Positions 1-8,448 of a stretch of 43,300 nt of DNA are shown piece after piece; positions within the stretch are counted from its first letter, which is position 1, and each line of letters starts with the position of its first letter. Under the pieces are notes generated by a model, which was given only the letters and a program-made list of their open reading frames with translations, was not told where the DNA came from and ran no database searches. This DNA comes from Deltaproteobacteria bacterium (lineage in GTDB: Bacteria > Myxococcota_A > Polyangia > Polyangiales > Sandaracinaceae), in NCBI GenBank assembly GCA_017303575.1, contig JAFLCL010000044.1, forward strand, positions 1 through 43,300, given 5' to 3'. The position numbers and the translations under genes were made by a program.

Positions 1-679
1 CGCCGGGGGCGTCCGGCGGAGGCGCGTCGAGCGTGGGCGCGTCGAGCGACGCGTCGCGCAGCCCCGCGTCGTGAGCGGTCCCTCGCGGCACGCAGCCCGT
101 GTCGGGGACGCAGACCTCCGACACAGCGCAGGTATCGCCGCCCGTCTCGAGGCAGATCCCCGCGATGCACGAAGGCTCCACGCACATCGTGCTCGCCGTG
201 CAGTCCGCCGGGCTCGCGCACTGCGCACGTGGACACTCCCGCTCCTCGCCCGTCACGCAGCGAGGGCTCACGCACGCACCCGCGACGCAGGTCTCGTCGT
301 CGTCGCAGACGACGCCCGCGCAGGTTCGAGCGATCACCACGTTCAGGAGGAGGCTGCCGCGGAACTCCATCGAGACGCGCCGCGCGGCGACCTGTCGCGC
401 GCCTTCCCACAGCGTGACCTCGACATCACGACGTCCGGGCTCGAGCCCGCGGTAGGTCGTGATCGGACGGGGCCGCACGTACGAGTCCGACGCGTCGGTC
501 TCGAGCTCGAAGGCGCGCGCGTCGTCGACCGTGGCGCGCACGCGATCGAACTCCACGCCGGGCACGAAGTCGGTCTGCAAGGACACCGCGAGCCCCTCTG
601 CCTCTGGGTCGCTGCAGCCCGGCGTGGTGAGCACGCAGAGCGCGAGGAGGAGTACGAACCACGTCTCCCGATGGGCCAT
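1..679 (-). CDS. Cys-rich lipoprotein, 3' end outside the window
   Basis: The reading frame opens with ATG at 679 and runs off the left edge, so at least 226 residues are visible. The N-terminus is a lipoprotein signal (hydrophobic run, then lipobox TPGC), so the protein is probably anchored in the envelope. After a beta-rich stretch of about 110 residues comes a Cys-rich part with motifs such as CAGVVCDDDETC and CVAGACVSPRC, resembling the short disulfide modules common in myxobacterial surface proteins. The last visible part is a low-complexity Asp-Ala-Pro linker (DAGLRDASLDAP). A further domain may follow beyond the edge. Function unknown; the class is clear, the role is not. Confidence 0.75.
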   Translation of the reverse strand, partial: MAHRETWFVLLLALCVLTTPGCSDPEAEGLAVSLQTDFVPGVEFDRVRATVDDARAFELETDASDSYVRPRPITTYRGLEPGRRDVEVTLWEGARQVAARRVSMEFRGSLLLNVVIARTCAGVVCDDDETCVAGACVSPRCVTGEERECPRAQCASPADCTASTMCVEPSCIAGICLETGGDTCAVSEVCVPDTGCVPRGTAHDAGLRDASLDAPTLDAPPPDAPG

Positions 680-751
680 CGCTCCATCGTGCGCGTTGCA
701 TGTCGTCCTCTTCCGTGACGCTTGGGTGACACCCAGCGTGAGCCTCGTCCT

Positions 752-1195
752 TCAGAACCCGCGCGCGGACTGGACCCACGTGCCGAGCGCCCCGACGGTC
801 CAGCACGCGAGCGCCGCGCCTGCCCAGAGGCGAGCGGCGAGCCGACGCAGGTCTGCGTTCTCCGGGCCGGGAAGGAGCGAGGGCAGGACGGCTCCGAGCG
901 TCAGCACGACGGCGACGAACGCGAGATGCTCCTTGGTCTCGAACAGAAAGCCCGCCGTGACATCGGTGCGGAAGAGCGCGCGCTTCACGAGGCGTCGGTA
1001 GTCGCCGTAGAGGCCGATGCCCATCGAGTAGACGGCCACCACGAGCGCCGTCGTCAGCGCGATCGAGAGGCGGATGCCGCGGGTCGCCGGGCGGCCGTTC
1101 CACAACAGGATCGCGGGATGGAGCAGCGCCACCGCGGCGAGCGCGCCGAGGTGTCCGTGGATGGACGCGAGAAATCGAAGGATCTCCGTCGTCAT
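752..1195 (-). CDS. Four-span membrane protein
   Basis: 147 residues, with about four hydrophobic helices (near residues 16-32, 43-66, 88-108 and 120-140). His13, His15 and His25 lie in or near the first helix and another His opens the third. This could suit heme or metal binding, but that is a guess. The start at 1195 overlaps the stop of the upstream membrane gene by four bases (ATGA), a sign of translational coupling. It is the last gene of a minus-strand run that begins with the porin near 5899. I do not recognise the family. Confidence 0.7.
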   Translation of the reverse strand: MTTEILRFLASIHGHLGALAAVALLHPAILLWNGRPATRGIRLSIALTTALVVAVYSMGIGLYGDYRRLVKRALFRTDVTAGFLFETKEHLAFVAVVLTLGAVLPSLLPGPENADLRRLAARLWAGAALACWTVGALGTWVQSARGF

Positions 1196-1512
1196 GGGAA
1201 GAGATAGGTCGCCACGGAGAGCAGCACGACGGTCGGGAGCGTCGCCCGCGTGAGCACGCGCGTGACCCAACTGACGCGCTCCGGCGAATCGAGAAGTCGT
1301 GCTGCGATGAGGCCAGCGATGCCCCCGAGCCACGCTGCCAATACGGCGCGGTGGTAGTAGCCGAAGTGCACGTCGCGCACGATCAAGAAGGGATCGGCCA
1401 GACCGCTCACGATCCGATCGTAGATGCACGCGACGACGTACACGATCGCCGCCGCGAGCCCGGCGGTGGCGGTCGCGAGCGACACCCGTCGATGCTCGGG
1501 CGTTCCCTTCAC
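1192..1512 (-). CDS. Three-span membrane protein
   Basis: 106 residues with three hydrophobic helices (about residues 12-30, 52-74 and 88-105) and a His-containing loop (DVHFGYYHRA). Both ends overlap neighbours by four bases, so it is probably co-translated with the membrane protein downstream and the single-span protein upstream. The three may form one membrane complex; that is inferred only from gene order. No family recognised. Confidence 0.7.
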   Translation of the reverse strand: MKGTPEHRRVSLATATAGLAAAIVYVVACIYDRIVSGLADPFLIVRDVHFGYYHRAVLAAWLGGIAGLIAARLLDSPERVSWVTRVLTRATLPTVVLLSVATYLFP

Positions 1513-1727
1513 GTCGTCTCCTCGCGCTCGGGCGGAGTGGGCGGAGTCTCCGTGGATGTCGGGGCGGGAGCGCTGGGTGTCACCCGTTTGCCTCGGACCA
1601 GCGCCGCGCTGACCGCAGCCGCGGCGAGCATGCCGGCGGCGAGGAGGTAGTTGATGTACGTGCCAATGCCGGTGCGTGCGCCTGGCGCTCGTGATGCGTC
1701 GAAGCGGTCAGTGGGTGAGGGGACCAT
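1509..1727 (-). CDS. Small single-span membrane protein
   Basis: 72 residues: a short polar N-terminus, one hydrophobic helix at about residues 25-45 (YINYLLAAGMLAAAAV), then a Pro/Thr/Glu-rich tail. The start lies 20 bases inside the end of the upstream TPR-like gene and the stop overlaps the next gene by four bases. The length and layout suit a small subunit or anchor. No family recognised. Confidence 0.6.
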   Translation of the reverse strand: MVPSPTDRFDASRAPGARTGIGTYINYLLAAGMLAAAAVSAALVRGKRVTPSAPAPTSTETPPTPPEREETT

Positions 1728-2766
1728 CGCCGACTCCGTAGATGGACAGATAGCCCGCGGCGAACGGCGCGAGCACCGCGAGCGCCGTCAGCGCGGCGCC
1801 CGTGCGAGCGCTCGAGGGCACGAGCTCGCGGCAGCGACCGATCACGGCAGAGAGCGTGAGCACGGCGAGGAGCCACGTCGCGAGGCTCCCGGCCAGGTGC
1901 CCCGCTTCGACCGAATACCAGGCGCCGAGCGCCCAGAGCCCCAGCGTGACGTAGGCGATCGTGCCGGCGCGGATCGCGACGTCGCGACCCTCCACGAGGC
2001 GCGCGCCGGAGCGGAGGGCCGAGATCAGCAGAGCGATCGCGCCGATCGCGAGGAGCCCGAGGACGGAAAATGCCAGCGGGCGCGCCCACGCATCGATGCG
2101 CTCGAGCTCGAGGCGCGCGCGCAGTCCCCCTGTCGCGTGACCCTCGTCGTCCAGGAGGAGCAGCGCCTCGCCCGTTCGACCCTCGCGGCCCAGGAGCGCC
2201 GCGTAGCCTGCGACAAGCTGCGCGTGCTCGCCTTCGCGAAGTCCTTCTTCGTCGAGCGCGCGACGGTACGTCTCTTCGGCGCGCTCGGAGGCCTCCACGT
2301 CGGACGCCTCCGCAGCCAGCCCATCTCGCTCCGTCGCGATCGTCGTCCTCAGCTCGCGGCGCAGCGCACCCGGCGCGAGCGCGTCCGCGGTGCGCTCGAG
2401 CCGCGCCAGATCCTCGAGGCTTCGCTCGCGGGTGTTTCGATGTCGAAGCAAGAGACCGAGCGCCTCGGGATCGTCGGCACGCGGCTCGAGCCACGCGAGG
2501 CGTCGCTCGGCGCGCAGCGCGAAGCGGGAGGTGGAGTCGAGGTCACGCACCCGTCGGTAGAGCGTCAGTGCGACCTCGACCTCGCCCCGATGCTCGGCGC
2601 TCTCGGCCCGCGAGAACGTGGTCGCGACGCTCTCCGTCGGCGCGACCACGGCATCTCCACTCGTGACCTCGGCAGTCGTCGCTGGGGGCGCACCGACGTC
2701 GTCCTGCGCGTGCGCCGACGTCGCGAGGAACAGAGCGGCCAGGACGCCCAGCGTCCCGCGTGTCAC
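1708..2766 (-). CDS. Secreted TPR-like protein with C-terminal membrane helices
   Basis: 352 residues from a GTG at 2766 that overlaps the phosphatase stop (GTGA). This start gives a clean signal peptide (TRGTLGVLAALFLATSAHA, cleaved before QDD). The middle is helical, with repeated A/E/R-rich helix pairs like degenerate tetratricopeptide repeats (for example residues about 45-85). The C-terminal third has about four to five hydrophobic helices. The frame stays open far upstream, but that part is Arg-rich shadow of the phosphatase gene. Probably a scaffold protein of the envelope complex made by this operon; the partner is unknown. Confidence 0.7.
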   Translation of the reverse strand: MTRGTLGVLAALFLATSAHAQDDVGAPPATTAEVTSGDAVVAPTESVATTFSRAESAEHRGEVEVALTLYRRVRDLDSTSRFALRAERRLAWLEPRADDPEALGLLLRHRNTRERSLEDLARLERTADALAPGALRRELRTTIATERDGLAAEASDVEASERAEETYRRALDEEGLREGEHAQLVAGYAALLGREGRTGEALLLLDDEGHATGGLRARLELERIDAWARPLAFSVLGLLAIGAIALLISALRSGARLVEGRDVAIRAGTIAYVTLGLWALGAWYSVEAGHLAGSLATWLLAVLTLSAVIGRCRELVPSSARTGAALTALAVLAPFAAGYLSIYGVGDGPLTH

Positions 2767-4271
2767 TTCACCCAACTGAACTCGTCGATCTGCACGTCGT
2801 CGAGCGCGCGGAAGACGCGCGCGTGCAACGCGCGGCCTTCGAGCTCGATCTGCATGTAGTTTCGCACGGCCTGGCCCGCCGGCGTGGCCGTGGGGCAGTC
2901 GGTGCCGACGCGGTAGAGGGGCGCGCCCACGCCGGCGGCGACCACGTAGACGGTGCCCGACGGAATGCCGCCTGTGACCCGAGGCTCGTAGTTCGAGCCC
3001 TCGGTCGCGGCGACGTTGCCCTCGACGCCGGTGAGGCCGTAGATGGGCCGCGAGCGCTCGTAGACGTGGTTGTGGCCCGCGATGACCATGTCCACGTGGT
3101 ACTGGTCGAAGAGGGGCTGCCACGCGCTGCGGAGATCGATGTTCGGCGAGTGGTTCGACAAGCACGTGTAGAGCGGCTTGTGGTGGACGACGAAGATCCA
3201 CGGAACGTTCGCGCGGTTCATGTCCGCGCGGCGCAGGTCCGCTTCGAGCCACGTGCGCTCCGCCCCTGCGATGACGGCGGGCATGAAGACCGTGTCGTTC
3301 AGGAACACGAAGTGCGCATTGCCGTAGTCGAACGAATACCACTCCTCGCCATCGGCAGTCTCGCCCTCGGTCTGCTCCTGAGGCACCGCGAACTGAGCGA
3401 GGTAGTTCGTCGCGAGGAGGTCGTGGTTGCCATTCGCCATCATGAGCGGGATCTGTGCGAGCGAGTCGTGGACGTCGAAGTCTCCGTTCGAAGGTCCGAA
3501 GAACTCCGTGTTCCACTGCTCCTGCACGTTGCCCAGGGCCACGGCGTCGCCGCTGAAGACTTGGAGATCGACGCCGCGCGCGAGCACGTGCTCCTGCGCG
3601 ATCGCCCACGCATTCTCCTCGTTGCCTCGGCTGTCGCCCGTCGCCGCGAAGCTCCAGGGCTCCGTGGTGCCGATCGTCGGGCTCGTCGCCACGCTGAAGA
3701 CCTCGCTCCAGTGTCCCGGGCCGCCGACCTTGTAGAAATAACGCGTGCCGGCGGTGAGCCCACAAACGTGCACCTCGTGCAGGCGGGTCACCTGTGTCCC
3801 GGCGCGGTACTGCATCGTGTGCCCCTCTTGGCGCACGACCCCCGTCCCCGCGTCGTCAGCCGCGGTCAGCGTCGCTTCGTCCGTGCCGATGAGCACCGAG
3901 CTCGCGAGCGTGTCCACGTCCGAGCGCCAGTTCATGGCCAGCGTCGTGTCCGCGGGGCCCGCGAACGAGACGTGCACGTGATCCACGCTTCCTGCCGCGC
4001 CGAAGACGTCCTCACCCATGCGCGCGTCGGAGACCTCGGGCGTCGTCACCGTGTAGCCGCAGCCCTCCGGCGTGTACGAGATTTGGTTCACGGGACGCGG
4101 ACCTCCGTCGATCGTGGGATCGACCCACGCGTCCGTGCCCGGAGCGACATACGCGTCCTCGTCCGCCGTGCTCCCCGTGTCGTCGTGGAGGATGCCAGTC
4201 TCCTCGCACCCCGCAGCGAAGGAAGGTGCCAGTGTCAGGAGCAGCAGGGCGAGCTCGTTCTTGTGCTTCAT
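2763..4271 (-). CDS. Purple-acid-phosphatase-type metallophosphoesterase lipoprotein
   Basis: 502 residues. The signal ends in lipobox AAGC (Cys22), followed by a DEDAYVAPGTDAW linker. A beta-sandwich like the purple acid phosphatase N-terminal domain covers about residues 85-205. The catalytic domain follows with metal-binding motifs GDSRG (Asp213), SGD (Asp242), GNHD (Asn282, His283), VVHHKP (about 351-356) and AGHNHVY (His390, His392). The family hydrolyses phosphate monoesters, sometimes diesters, with a two-metal centre. As a lipoprotein it should act outside the cytoplasm. It starts 15 bases after a phosphate-selective-type porin gene, which suggests release and uptake of phosphate from organic esters. 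No Pho-box-like element was seen. Confidence 0.9.
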   Translation of the reverse strand: MKHKNELALLLLTLAPSFAAGCEETGILHDDTGSTADEDAYVAPGTDAWVDPTIDGGPRPVNQISYTPEGCGYTVTTPEVSDARMGEDVFGAAGSVDHVHVSFAGPADTTLAMNWRSDVDTLASSVLIGTDEATLTAADDAGTGVVRQEGHTMQYRAGTQVTRLHEVHVCGLTAGTRYFYKVGGPGHWSEVFSVATSPTIGTTEPWSFAATGDSRGNEENAWAIAQEHVLARGVDLQVFSGDAVALGNVQEQWNTEFFGPSNGDFDVHDSLAQIPLMMANGNHDLLATNYLAQFAVPQEQTEGETADGEEWYSFDYGNAHFVFLNDTVFMPAVIAGAERTWLEADLRRADMNRANVPWIFVVHHKPLYTCLSNHSPNIDLRSAWQPLFDQYHVDMVIAGHNHVYERSRPIYGLTGVEGNVAATEGSNYEPRVTGGIPSGTVYVVAAGVGAPLYRVGTDCPTATPAGQAVRNYMQIELEGRALHARVFRALDDVQIDEFSWVK

Positions 4272-4286
4272 GGTGCCTCGTCGTCG

Positions 4287-5899
4287 TCAGAGAGCGATGG
4301 TGGTCTGAATCCAGAACACGTCGTTGGCGACCTGCTGGATGCGGCCCATACCCGTGTTGACCTCTTCGGCCTCGCGGTTGAGCTGGTAGTTGATGCTCAG
4401 CTTCAGCGTCTGCTGGCCCGTGGGGAAATAGTTGAGCCCGAACGTCAGTCGCCAGCGCGTCGGCGGGTTGTCGGGATTCGCGAAGTCCGTAGGCGCGATG
4501 TAGCCCGGGTCGGTGGGTCCGCCCGCGCCGAGGAAGCCGACGTGCGGAGAGTTGCCGTCGACCCAGTCGAAGCGCGCGAGGATCTCGAGATCCATCTGAT
4601 CGATCGGCGCGCCGAGATCGCGCCAGAAGCGCGGCATGGCCCACTGGACCTGGAGGTGCGCCGCACGAGACACGAAGTCGGACTGCATCCCCGGGACCGG
4701 CCCCGGCGTTCCGGTGCAGCGGGCGGACGTGAAGACGGGGGTGTTCTCGCCTGGGCTGTTCCGCAGGAACATGAACGCGCCCGAGGCATAGATGCCCTCG
4801 TAGCGGAGCTCGGCGTCGGCCGTGACGCCGCGGTTCCAGTTGCCTCGGTCGTCGCAGTTGCTGTAGCCGCCGAGGCCCACGGCGACGCGCGCGCTGGTGT
4901 TGCGCGCGATGTCGCTCTCGGCGTCTGCCCCGCGAGGAACACCGAGGATGTGGAGGTTGAGCCGGCCCGCGTAGAGGAAGACGAAGTCGTCGTTGAGCGG
5001 CAGGTTCGGACCGCGACCGTTCATCACGGCGATCGTGTACTCGAGCACCGGATCCGTGCTGTCGGGCGAGCGGTTGCCGAAGGAGCCGAAGAGCTGGATG
5101 CCCATGTCGCGCGGTGCGAGGTAGCGGAGATACCCGCGCTCGAACTGGAGCGGCGTGTAGACCGCGCGATCGATGTAGCCGAGGTTGACCTCGTTGAACT
5201 GGAACGTGCGGAGGAACGGGACGATGAACTGGCCCGCTCGCACGTTGAAGAATTGGTGGGGGACGATGTCGACGAAGCCGTCCTGCAGCGACGTGGTCGG
5301 CGTGAACTCGACCTCGATGCGGAAGCGCAGCCACTCGAAGAGCTGCGCCCGGGCGCCCAGGCGCGCGCGCTGGAGCCAGAAGGTCTCGTCGGTGTTGCCG
5401 ATCGAGACTCCATCGGTGGGATCGTCGAAGCGGGCGATGAAGCCGGGCTGGAGGAAGCCTGTGATGTCGAGCCAGCGGTGATCGTCGAGGAACGGCCGAC
5501 GTTCGGGCTCGATGGGCTCGGCCGGCGCGACGTCGACGGGCGCTGTCGCCACCTCTGACTGCGTGGGCGTCGGCGCCGGTGCCTCCACGCCGGTGGAGGG
5601 CGTGGTCGCTTCCGTCTGCCCATCGACCCCGGTCTGGTCATCGACCCCCGGCTCGCCCTCGACCGTGGTCTCCGGCGTCTGTTCGTCGTTGGCGGGCGAC
5701 TCGGTTGCGGGTGGCTCCACGGGTGGCGGCGTGGGCCGCTCCGCGTCGCGATCGCGCCCTCGAGGACGCCGCCGATTCCTTCGCGCGGAGGCGAGGGCGC
5801 GCGCGGCGGGTTCGTTTCGAACACGCGAAAGTCTGCCGAGGCCGGCGACGAGACGAGGAGGGAGAGGACGGCGACGGACGTCGCGAGCGAGGACCGCAT
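4287..5899 (-). CDS. Phosphate-selective-type outer-membrane porin, apparent frameshift
   Basis: The beta-barrel part (frame ending at 4287) fits the OprO/OprP-like porin family: LQRARLGARAQLFEWLRFRI, then GQFIVPFLR, FERGYLRYLAPRDMGIQLFG and a C-terminal alternating strand. The matching signal peptide (ATG at 5899, MRSSLATSVAVLSLLVSSPA, cleavage after ASA) is in another frame. The two frames join only if one base is gained between about 5730 and 5800, for example in the GAGGG at 5756-5760. The repaired gene would encode 537 residues. A Pro/Glu/Thr linker separates the signal from the barrel. Either a sequencing error or a real mutation is possible. It lies 15 bases before the phosphatase gene. 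Confidence 0.75.
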
Positions 5900-6058
5900 G
5901 GAGACCCGGAGGCTCGCCCGGGCGCCGCACGACGGCGTGGCGGCCGTGTGCCGTACGTGTGACGCGATGCCCCTCACGCGCGTCGACGCGGCGCGCGACC
6001 TGCCGCGCGTCGGACGCAGGACCACCAGCGAGCGTTGCTTCCCTCGGCCCGCACGGTT

Positions 6059-6313
6059 TCAGCCGCCGCCGACGCGGGCCCGAGAGGCGCGCTTGGTCGG
6101 CGGCGTCAGCGGGCGTTCGCCGCTGGGATCGCGGAGGAAGATCACGTCTGCGCCCTCCCGCGGATCGACGTACCAGAGCACCGTCGCCGTATTGGCCTCG
6201 AGAGCCCAGCTCTCGGATCGCTCGTCGGGCCGCCTCGCCACGCAGACCCAACCTCTCTTGCGAAGCGAGGCGCGCGCACGTTCCGCCGATGTGTGTCGCT
6301 CTCGGAGCGCCAT
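6059..6313 (-). CDS. Small hypothetical protein
   Basis: 84 residues starting MALRERHTSAERARASL, with an amphipathic Arg-rich N-terminal helix followed by a beta-rich stretch (TATVLWYVDPREGADVIFL). No signal peptide or membrane helix. Composition is more protein-like than the overlapping frames, which are Arg/Ser-rich. It sits between the lamin-tail gene and the porin gene on the same strand. No family recognised; it could be chance. Confidence 0.45.
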   Translation of the reverse strand: MALRERHTSAERARASLRKRGWVCVARRPDERSESWALEANTATVLWYVDPREGADVIFLRDPSGERPLTPPTKRASRARVGGG

Positions 6314-6409
6314 GCCGTGACGGCGACACCATAGACCGCTCAGCGATCGCCGCGCGCGACGCGCCCGTGACGCAAGCTCCGCTCACGTGAGGCCGGGGTG
6401 TCGAGGCGG

Positions 6410-7090
6410 TCACATCGCGTTCGCGGCACCCGGGGTCGACGTGCAGGTCGCGAAGTCGCCCGTGGCGTTGGGGAAGCGGCAGTGCGACTGGGCGGCACCC
6501 ATCAGGTCTCCGACGTACTCCACGCGCGCCAGCTCCGTCGCCCCGTCGGCGGCGAGCAGCACGATCGTGTCGCCCGTGCGACCGATGCCGTACGAGGTCT
6601 GAAGACACGAGTCGACGCCCGCGACCGGACAAGGGCTCACGGGACCGACGGGGGTCTCCATCGAGCCCGCGGGCGGATCCACGTTCATCGCGACGACGAG
6701 ATAGCCGCCGGGAGGAACGTCGAGCGTGGGGAAGGTCGTGCGGTGCGTGGCGTCGGGCGGCGTGGCGACACCATCGGCGTCGGCGACGATCCAGCCGCCG
6801 ACGGCCACGGCCGACGAGGTCGGATTGTAGAGCTCGACGAAGTCGGGGTCGCCGTCCGGTGCGAGCTCGTTGATCACCAGCGAGCCCGCCGAGAAGGCAT
6901 CCATCGGAGGCCGGAATGCATCCGTGCCCGGAGCGACGAAGGCATCGGCGCTCGTCGTGAAGGCATCTTCGCCGGGAGCCGCGAATGCATCTCGGCCTGC
7001 GTCGTTGCGGGTGGGCGCGGCCTCTGCACAGGCACCCAAGAGTGTGAGCGTGCAAGACGAGAGTGTCAGTGTGCGGAGGGTACGATTCAT
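6410..7090 (-). CDS. Lamin-tail-domain lipoprotein
   Basis: 226 residues. The signal peptide ends at lipobox LGAC, followed by about five DAF-type linker units (DAFAAPGEDAF, ADAFVAPGTDAF). From about residue 70 the sequence fits the bacterial lamin tail domain, an Ig-like fold: LVINELAPDGDPDFVELYNP, then GGWIVAD and PPGGYLVVA. Four Cys near the C-terminus may form disulfides. The domain is often found on secreted proteins and is thought to bind surfaces or DNA, but no enzyme is attached here. It follows the beta-barrel gene by 32 bases and is probably co-transcribed with it. Confidence 0.85.
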   Translation of the reverse strand: MNRTLRTLTLSSCTLTLLGACAEAAPTRNDAGRDAFAAPGEDAFTTSADAFVAPGTDAFRPPMDAFSAGSLVINELAPDGDPDFVELYNPTSSAVAVGGWIVADADGVATPPDATHRTTFPTLDVPPGGYLVVAMNVDPPAGSMETPVGPVSPCPVAGVDSCLQTSYGIGRTGDTIVLLAADGATELARVEYVGDLMGAAQSHCRFPNATGDFATCTSTPGAANAM

Positions 7091-7122
7091 GGTCTGTCTC
7101 TTTCGGTCTCGGGGGTCAGTCG

Positions 7123-8448
7123 TCACAACGCACCGAAGAAGCGCGCCACCACGTCGGCTTCGACGACGAGTCGCACGTCCCATCGCTCCCACGCGGGCGT
7201 CGCGACGCGGGCGAGCGCATCCGCGAAGCGCCCGTCGACGGCGAGGTAGATGCGAATCTGATCGATGACGAGCGCGCCTGCCGTCAGCGTCAGGCTCGTG
7301 AGCGTGTCGGTGCCAGTCGCGAGATCCCGCACGAAGTGGAGCACCTGTGCGCCGAGGATCAGGTGCTCGAAGAGGAGACCGCGCAACCAGGCGTCGATCA
7401 GGCCTCCTTCGCGCTCGCCGCGATCGGCCAGCCCGAGGACGTAGGAGGCAGTGACGCCGCCGCCGATCTCGGGTTGATCCCACAGCAGACTCCCCACCAC
7501 ACGATCACTTCGGGCCGAGCCTGCGCCGAGCGAGCCATTCGTGTAGCCGAGCACGATCGCCAGCGGTCGGAGCTCGGGAACGAACGCGAGCGGGTGCACG
7601 TCGGCCGCGAGCTCGAGGTTCTTGCCTCGGTTCAGCTCGCGGCTCGAATAGCCCTCTCCGTTCGTGTACGAGACGCCCACTCGACCGAATCCTTCGGGGA
7701 GATCGATGAACGCGGAGGCACCCAGATCGGCAGGTGCCAGCAAGTCGTGCTCGCGTAGACCGATGCGCGCCACGCCGCGGAGCCACCAGTGCTGCGTGAG
7801 CCACGGCGTGAGGAGCGTGGGCACGAGACCAGCGCGGATCTCCACCAGGTCGGCGATGCGATAGCCGCCCCACGCCTCGCGCAGCCGCAAGAGAAAGCTG
7901 TCGTCCGCGATGCCGGAGAGCGCGCCGTCGTCGATCGCGCGGGTGCCTTCGAGGAGCACCCGACCCACCGCGTTCTCCACCCGGAAGCCCAGAGAGAGCC
8001 AGGCACGCGGAATCGAGAAGCGATGATTCCAGTCGGCTCCCGACGGGAACAGGAGCTCGTACTGGCCGAACGTCTGCGTCCCGATGGACACGCTCCACGG
8101 AATGCCACCTCGTGTGTCGAAGGTGGGGAGTGTCCCGAGGCCGGGCGTAGGGCCCAGTCCAGGGCCGTTCTCGAGTGACACGTGCACACTGCCAACCTCG
8201 ACGACGCCGTCCTCCGTCGTGGTCGCGGAGGGGGCTGGGTTGGTGGGAGTCGGGGCCGCTGTCGAGGGCTCCGAGCCCGCTGCGACGAGCACCTCGGGCG
8301 CAGCGTCGGTCGACTCGGTGGACTGGGCCGCCTCGGTCGTCGGCTCGCCGGTCTCGACGAGCGAATCGCCCGCGTCCTGCGCAGCGGCAGACGTGGCGAA
8401 CCACAGGATGGCCACGCCGGCACCGACGATGCTCGCTCTCACTCCCAT
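7123..8448 (-). CDS. Outer-membrane beta-barrel (porin-like) protein
   Basis: 441 residues with a signal peptide (MGVRASIVGAGVAILWFATS, cleaved after AAA) and a long Thr/Ser/Pro/Glu linker up to about residue 90. After that come alternating amphipathic strands typical of a barrel (SIPRAWLSLGFRVENAVGRV, LREAWGGYRIADLVEIRAGL, and many later). The C-terminal residues ARFFGAL give a hydrophobic end, as expected for outer-membrane insertion. The start at 8448 lies 10 bases inside the end of the DUF2252 gene. It may be an alginate- or polymer-type channel, but the substrate cannot be read from the sequence. Confidence 0.75.
   Translation of the reverse strand: MGVRASIVGAGVAILWFATSAAAQDAGDSLVETGEPTTEAAQSTESTDAAPEVLVAAGSEPSTAAPTPTNPAPSATTTEDGVVEVGSVHVSLENGPGLGPTPGLGTLPTFDTRGGIPWSVSIGTQTFGQYELLFPSGADWNHRFSIPRAWLSLGFRVENAVGRVLLEGTRAIDDGALSGIADDSFLLRLREAWGGYRIADLVEIRAGLVPTLLTPWLTQHWWLRGVARIGLREHDLLAPADLGASAFIDLPEGFGRVGVSYTNGEGYSSRELNRGKNLELAADVHPLAFVPELRPLAIVLGYTNGSLGAGSARSDRVVGSLLWDQPEIGGGVTASYVLGLADRGEREGGLIDAWLRGLLFEHLILGAQVLHFVRDLATGTDTLTSLTLTAGALVIDQIRIYLAVDGRFADALARVATPAWERWDVRLVVEADVVARFFGAL

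Noticed and set aside
2760..5558. A plus-strand open frame of 932 codons, rich in Arg, Val, Glu and Asp
   Set aside because: It is the antisense shadow of the phosphatase and porin genes; no signal, motif or domain, and the opposite strand has clear families.
5900..6058. Pho box upstream of the porin gene
   Set aside because: No match to a Pho-box-like direct repeat on inspection, so phosphate control is not supported by sequence.
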